A DNA stretch of 64,000 nucleotides from Nitrospiria bacterium (GTDB lineage: Bacteria > Nitrospirota > Nitrospiria > JACQBZ01), in the NCBI GenBank assembly GCA_035498035.1, contig DATKAN010000055.1:1-64000 (forward strand), given 5' to 3'. The translations under genes and the position numbers were made by a program. Of this stretch, positions 59,212 through 64,000 are shown piece by piece; position 1 is the stretch's first letter; every line of letters starts with the position of its first letter. The notes under the pieces were generated by a model. The model did not search any database. It saw only the letters and a list, made by a program, of their open reading frames with translations, and was not told where the DNA came from.

Positions 59212-59736
59212 TCAAGGCTTTTGGGCGCGCTGAAGCTTTTCCAATCCATACTTCGCGATCTGTTGGATCGATGGATCCGGATGCTTCTGCTCAATCTCTT
59301 TGAGCGGTTCGATCGCCTTGGGATCTCCCACTTCTTCCAAGACCCGGATGGCATTCCATAAAAAAATGGGGTCGTTGTCGTGTTTCACGGCCTCGATGAG
59401 AGGATCGACCACCGGCTTGCCGATCTCGATCAAGGCGCCGGAGACATCCAGCCGGACCATGGGCTCCTCATCTTTGAGCGCTGCAATCAACGGCGAAACG
59501 GCACGCGGATCTTTGAGCCTGCCCAACTCGTGTGCGGCTTCCCGGCGGTCCATTGGGGTTTTGGACTGGAGCATTTTCAAAAGATCCTCGACCTGATCCG
59601 CCAGAGCCACTCCGGTCGCGCAGAAAAAGAGGATGCCGGCGACCCAAATCAGAAATCCCGTTTGCGCTCTCGAACCGCTTCCTCTCCCAACCCGAAGATA
59701 ATGTGAAAAGCCAGGGGCGTTAAACCGTATCCGCAT
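59212..59736 (-). CDS. Secreted or anchored HEAT-repeat protein
   Basis: A 174-residue protein with one N-terminal hydrophobic segment (FLIWVAGILFFCATGVALA; a signal or anchor) and about four HEAT/PBS-lyase-type repeats (LLKMLQSKTPMDRREAAHELGRLKDPRAVSPLIAALKDEEPMVRLDVSGALIEIGKPVVDPLIEAVKHDNDPIF in outline). HEAT arrays bind proteins. ATG 59736 has GGAGG seven bases upstream and starts two bases after the peptidase stop, so translation is coupled. The longer frame to 59850 is shadow. Role unknown. Confidence 0.85.
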   Translation of the reverse strand: MRIRFNAPGFSHYLRVGRGSGSRAQTGFLIWVAGILFFCATGVALADQVEDLLKMLQSKTPMDRREAAHELGRLKDPRAVSPLIAALKDEEPMVRLDVSGALIEIGKPVVDPLIEAVKHDNDPIFLWNAIRVLEEVGDPKAIEPLKEIEQKHPDPSIQQIAKYGLEKLQRAQKP

Positions 59737-59738
59737 GA

Positions 59739-60680
59739 TCACTCCTCCGTCAATGCCGCTTCGACCAGAAAAGCCACGATGGCTCTTGTCACCTTGGCCA
59801 TGTAGGGAAGATCCAAGGTCTCCAACCGATCCCCGGGTTGATGATACCAAGGGTTTCGAAAGTTCGCGGTGTCGGTCAGCATCAGGGCCGGATAGCCGAC
59901 ATCCCAGAACGGAGCATGGTCGCTCCGGCGGGTGTCCGGAAAATCTCGCCCCGCGTTCGGGACGACAAGACCCACGACGGGCAGATCCGGCACAAAACGA
60001 CCGGCCGCACTCTCAAATCGCTGCTTCAACGCCGCCGCCTCCGGATTCCCCACCACACCCAAAAAATTTCCCACATCCGGAACGGGGATCGGAAGCTCTG
60101 TCAGGCGCTGCTGTGAACCGGTTTCATGGCTGGCGTAGCCGACGCATTCCAGGGCGATCATCCCCCGAATGTTGAGACCCGACCGTCGGGCTTTGAGGGC
60201 GTAATGCGTGCTTCCCAGGCATTGCTGTTCTTCTTGGGCGAACCCGATAAAAAGGACCCGACCCGGCCGATCCAAATCGGCCAACGTTCGGGCCGTCTCG
60301 AGCATAACGGCCACGCCGCTGGCGTTATCATCCGCGCCCGGGCTTTGAGCCACCGTATCATAATGAGCCGCCAGAATCAAGAGGGGCCGGCCCGTAACAT
60401 TTCCGGCTCGATCACGAATTGATCCGACGACATTCCGGTTTTGATGGCCAAAGGCTTCGAACCCGTGGTGACGAACCGAGAGGCCAGCGGCTCGGAATTG
60501 ATCCGTGATATAATCGCCCGCCGCCTCCAGCGCCGCGGGGGCCGACCGATGATGCCGGATGCCAACGATCCGTTTGAGATGTTCCTTCAATCGGGCCTCG
60601 GTGATTTGAGCGACCCGATTTTGAATGATCCCTTCCAGGCTATTTCCTGGGCGGAACCATCCTGGCCGAACGATAGGCAT
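59739..60680 (-). CDS. M28-family zinc aminopeptidase
   Basis: A 313-residue peptidase with the M28 zinc ligands: LAAHYDTVAQSPGADDNASGVAVML (His, Asp), FIGFAQEEQQCLGSTHYA (catalytic Glu and zinc Glu), ALECVGYAS, and SDHAPFWDVGYPALMLTDTA with a later YHQPGDRLETLD (His). All ligands appear intact. No signal peptide is seen, so it may be cytoplasmic; family members are often secreted. ATG 60680 overlaps the small membrane gene by 41 bases. Substrate unknown. Confidence 0.92.
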   Translation of the reverse strand: MPIVRPGWFRPGNSLEGIIQNRVAQITEARLKEHLKRIVGIRHHRSAPAALEAAGDYITDQFRAAGLSVRHHGFEAFGHQNRNVVGSIRDRAGNVTGRPLLILAAHYDTVAQSPGADDNASGVAVMLETARTLADLDRPGRVLFIGFAQEEQQCLGSTHYALKARRSGLNIRGMIALECVGYASHETGSQQRLTELPIPVPDVGNFLGVVGNPEAAALKQRFESAAGRFVPDLPVVGLVVPNAGRDFPDTRRSDHAPFWDVGYPALMLTDTANFRNPWYHQPGDRLETLDLPYMAKVTRAIVAFLVEAALTEE

Positions 60681-60915
60681 CCACCATGCTCCAGACCAGA
60701 AGGGCCAGCAAGACCAACAAAAGACCCAGGGCCTTTCCCGCGTGCGACGTGTCTCCGGCCATCAGCTCCTCAGCCGGAAATCGTTCAGTCACCATCCCGC
60801 TCAACACTCCGGATGCGATAAAAAAACCGATGCCCTTGAACCATTGCCGGTTATAAAACTGTCCGAGACCCGGAAAGATTGCGGAGAGTACGGCGGCTGC
60901 GCGGGGGTTTTTCAT
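60640..60915 (-). CDS. Small two-span membrane protein
   Basis: A 91-residue protein: AAVLSAIFPGLGQFYNRQWFKGIGFFIASGVLSGMV, a pattern typical of the TM2/DUF5683-like small membrane proteins (FPGLGQ-YN...KG), followed by a second hydrophobic span LGLLLVLLALLVWSMVDAY and a basic end. ATG 60915 overlaps the PilZ stop by four bases (ATGA). Function of the family is not established. Confidence 0.78.
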   Translation of the reverse strand: MKNPRAAAVLSAIFPGLGQFYNRQWFKGIGFFIASGVLSGMVTERFPAEELMAGDTSHAGKALGLLLVLLALLVWSMVDAYRSARMVPPRK

Positions 60916-61292
60916 GGATGGCTTTCCGATTGACCCAGAAGGACGCGCATGACAAACTGTTTGATTTTTTCGCGGTCGGTTTCGTTGATCTTCCGAAATT
61001 GAATAGCCATCCCGGGGGAAAACCCTTTCGGATCAAAGTCGGAACGGACCCAGGCCACTTGGCCGTCCACTCTGACCGAACCCACTTGGCCCGGAAGACC
61101 AAACTCCAGGCTGACGGGCGTTCCGATCGGTAGAGGGGAAACGGTATCGATGAACAGCCCCCCGCCGCCCATGATGGCCGTAAACCCTTCCTTGATTCCC
61201 TTCTGGGGTTGTTGATACTGAATCCGAATCGAGATCGGGGCGCGCGGATATTTCCTCTTTTCGGGAGAAGGGGGTTTTGGGCTCTTCGCCAT
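60912..61292 (-). CDS. PilZ-domain protein
   Basis: A 126-residue stand-alone PilZ protein. The c-di-GMP-binding N-motif reads RKYPRAPISIRIQY (residues 13-26), where RXXXR is expected; the second Arg is at 17. The second motif, usually (D/N)XSXXG, reads IMGGGGLFIDT, so the conserved Asp and Ser are missing. The rest (GTPVSLEFGLPGQVGSVRVDGQVAWVRSD, GMAIQFRKINETDREKIKQFV) is typical. c-di-GMP binding may be weakened. It overlaps the following small membrane gene. Confidence 0.86.
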   Translation of the reverse strand: MAKSPKPPSPEKRKYPRAPISIRIQYQQPQKGIKEGFTAIMGGGGLFIDTVSPLPIGTPVSLEFGLPGQVGSVRVDGQVAWVRSDFDPKGFSPGMAIQFRKINETDREKIKQFVMRVLLGQSESHP

Positions 61293-61298
61293 GATCGG

Positions 61299-61751
61299 TC
61301 ACCTTTTAAATTGTGCCCGTCGAGCGATGATATAAATCAAGAACGGCGTCAAGAAAACCAAAAAAATGGTGCGGATGCGTCCGAACCCTTCCTGAACGAA
61401 TCCCAGTACGGTACTGGTCAAGACATCGCCGGCGTAGAATATGGCCAAGTAGAAGGCCCACCGACGCAGCGTAAGAAATCCGTATCCGATGGCGAGGTGG
61501 AGAACCGGTTGGGCCGCCAGGATGCCGACGGCCACGGCCCCGGTCGTCGTCATTCCGAAAAACTTCGGGTGATACCGCCAGTTTGTCGACATAATATTGG
61601 CCAGCTCGCCGAAGGCGCTTAAAATGAAGGCGACCCCGAAAAAGGTCAAATCGAAGGTCCGCAGCGTCCGCCTGAACCCGTAGAAATGCAACGGAACCGC
61701 GATGAGACCCACGACCGCTAAATACGCCGCAGTGATTATGGCATATTTCAT
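61299..61751 (-). CDS. Four-span membrane protein, unknown
   Basis: A 150-residue hydrophobic protein with about four spans (YAIITAAYLAVVGLIAVPLHF, LTFFGVAFILSAFGELANI, GAVAVGILAAQPVLHLAIGYGFL, TIFLVFLTPFLIYIIA). No family recognised. ATG 61751 is preferred, with GGGGAG at an acceptable distance; ATG 61769 would have its GGGG abutting the start. It is seven bases from the PilZ gene and 30 from argB, in the same direction. Confidence 0.7.
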   Translation of the reverse strand: MKYAIITAAYLAVVGLIAVPLHFYGFRRTLRTFDLTFFGVAFILSAFGELANIMSTNWRYHPKFFGMTTTGAVAVGILAAQPVLHLAIGYGFLTLRRWAFYLAIFYAGDVLTSTVLGFVQEGFGRIRTIFLVFLTPFLIYIIARRAQFKR

Positions 61752-61781
61752 GGCCGGATTGCTCCCCATCCCCTGCCGTGG

Positions 61782-63522
<1,741 letters not shown>

Positions 63523-63526
<4 letters not shown>

Positions 63527-64000
63527 AAAATATACCGACTCAGGTCCTCGCTTTTAATAATGTCGTTCAGCCGTTCTCGGACATATTTCGCGTCGATCGT
63601 CATCTTCTTCTCGGTTCGATCCGGCGCGTCGAAGGCCACGTCGTCCAGCAGCCTCTCTAGAATGGTGAACAGCCGTCGCGCGCCGATATTCTCCGTCCGC
63701 TCGTTTACCAACACCGCGATCGAGGCGATTTCCTCGATGGCGTCCGCCTTAAATTCGAGCGTGATGCCTTCCGTTTCCATCAAGGCGATGTATTGTTTGA
63801 TCAGCGCGTTCCTCGGCTCGGTCAGGATGCGGACGAAATCCTCTTTGGTTAATGGGCCCAGCTCGACGCGGATGGGAAAGCGACCCTGGAGTTCGGGGAT
63901 AAGATCCGACGGCTTCGCGACATGAAACGCGCCGGCCGCAATGAAAAGGATATGGTCGGTTCGAACCATGCCGTGCTTGGTATTGACCGTGGAACCTTCC
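63523..64000 (-). CDS. hslU: ATP-dependent protease ATPase subunit HslU (C-terminal part)
   Basis: The last 158 codons are in the window. [46 protein letters not shown] contains the sensor-1 region and the arginine finger of HslU. The end [29 protein letters not shown] (sensor 2) and EDLSRYIL is the conserved C-terminal tail that inserts into HslV. HslU unfolds substrates for the HslV peptidase. The 5' part and hslV would lie beyond the right edge on the minus strand. Confidence 0.97.

Overview
The window looks like a chromosomal segment of a Gram-negative, respiring bacterium rich in c-type cytochromes. GC is high except in one island near 33.2-38.4 kb. The hslU - hydrolase - argB order, the OmcE-like and c7-type multiheme cytochromes, NHL/PD40 propellers and an Exb/TPR envelope machine fit a Nitrospirota-like or deltaproteobacterium-like lineage. 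That taxonomic reading is inference; no rRNA or marker set is present.

Region 1 (1-20.4 kb, all minus strand) is a secreted electron-transfer locus. Transcription probably starts at a TTGACA-N17-TAGCCT promoter near 20.53 kb. It runs through a pentaheme cytochrome, an NHL-propeller lipoprotein and two tetraheme cytochromes, all with the layout of OmcE-type filament cytochromes, to an intrinsic terminator at 16.1 kb. Downstream are a SurA/PPIC prolyl isomerase, an outer-membrane beta-barrel, a second NHL lipoprotein and a 12-heme giant. Three FGE-fold proteins without the catalytic cysteines follow, then four PD40 propellers (one fused to a YVTN propeller) and a Ycf48/BNR propeller cut by the window edge. 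Many of these genes overlap by 1-4 bases. Cytochromes, barrel, isomerase and propellers together suggest export and assembly of an extracellular cytochrome wire or outer-membrane conduit.

Region 2 (20.6-32.2 kb) holds a two-component-type propeller lipoprotein divergent from a UbiA-family prenyltransferase. A winged-helix regulator with a perfect palindrome over its start codon follows, then an FkbM methyltransferase, two GT2, one GT4 and one GT9 glycosyltransferase, and two tandem GT-C/TPR (TMTC-like) membrane proteins. This is a polysaccharide or protein-glycosylation cluster. A convergent, probably non-catalytic alpha/beta-hydrolase closes it.

Region 3 (33.2-38.4 kb) is an accessory island. 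Two 914-bp copies of a REP-associated tyrosine transposase element bracket a 5'-truncated RHS gene with a cysteine-rich tip; AT-rich orphan genes follow.

Region 4 (38.5-44.7 kb, plus strand) is a second electron-transfer cluster: a propeller, an unknown secreted protein, four triheme c7 cytochromes, a cupredoxin and a beta-propeller protein. Three of the cytochromes share an undescribed N-terminal motif.

Region 5 (44.8-53.6 kb, minus) encodes an energised envelope machine: two large TPR proteins, a TPR lipoprotein, a small secreted protein, ExbB, two ExbD and a TonB/AgmX-type protein, a set reminiscent of the myxobacterial Agl/Glt type.

Region 6 (53.7-64 kb) is mostly housekeeping: ugd, rsmI, a TPR lipoprotein, a degenerate GGDEF protein, a TusA-like protein, pyrF, tRNA-Leu(CAA), a HEAT protein, an M28 peptidase, a PilZ protein, small membrane proteins, argB, an alpha/beta-hydrolase and the 3' part of hslU.
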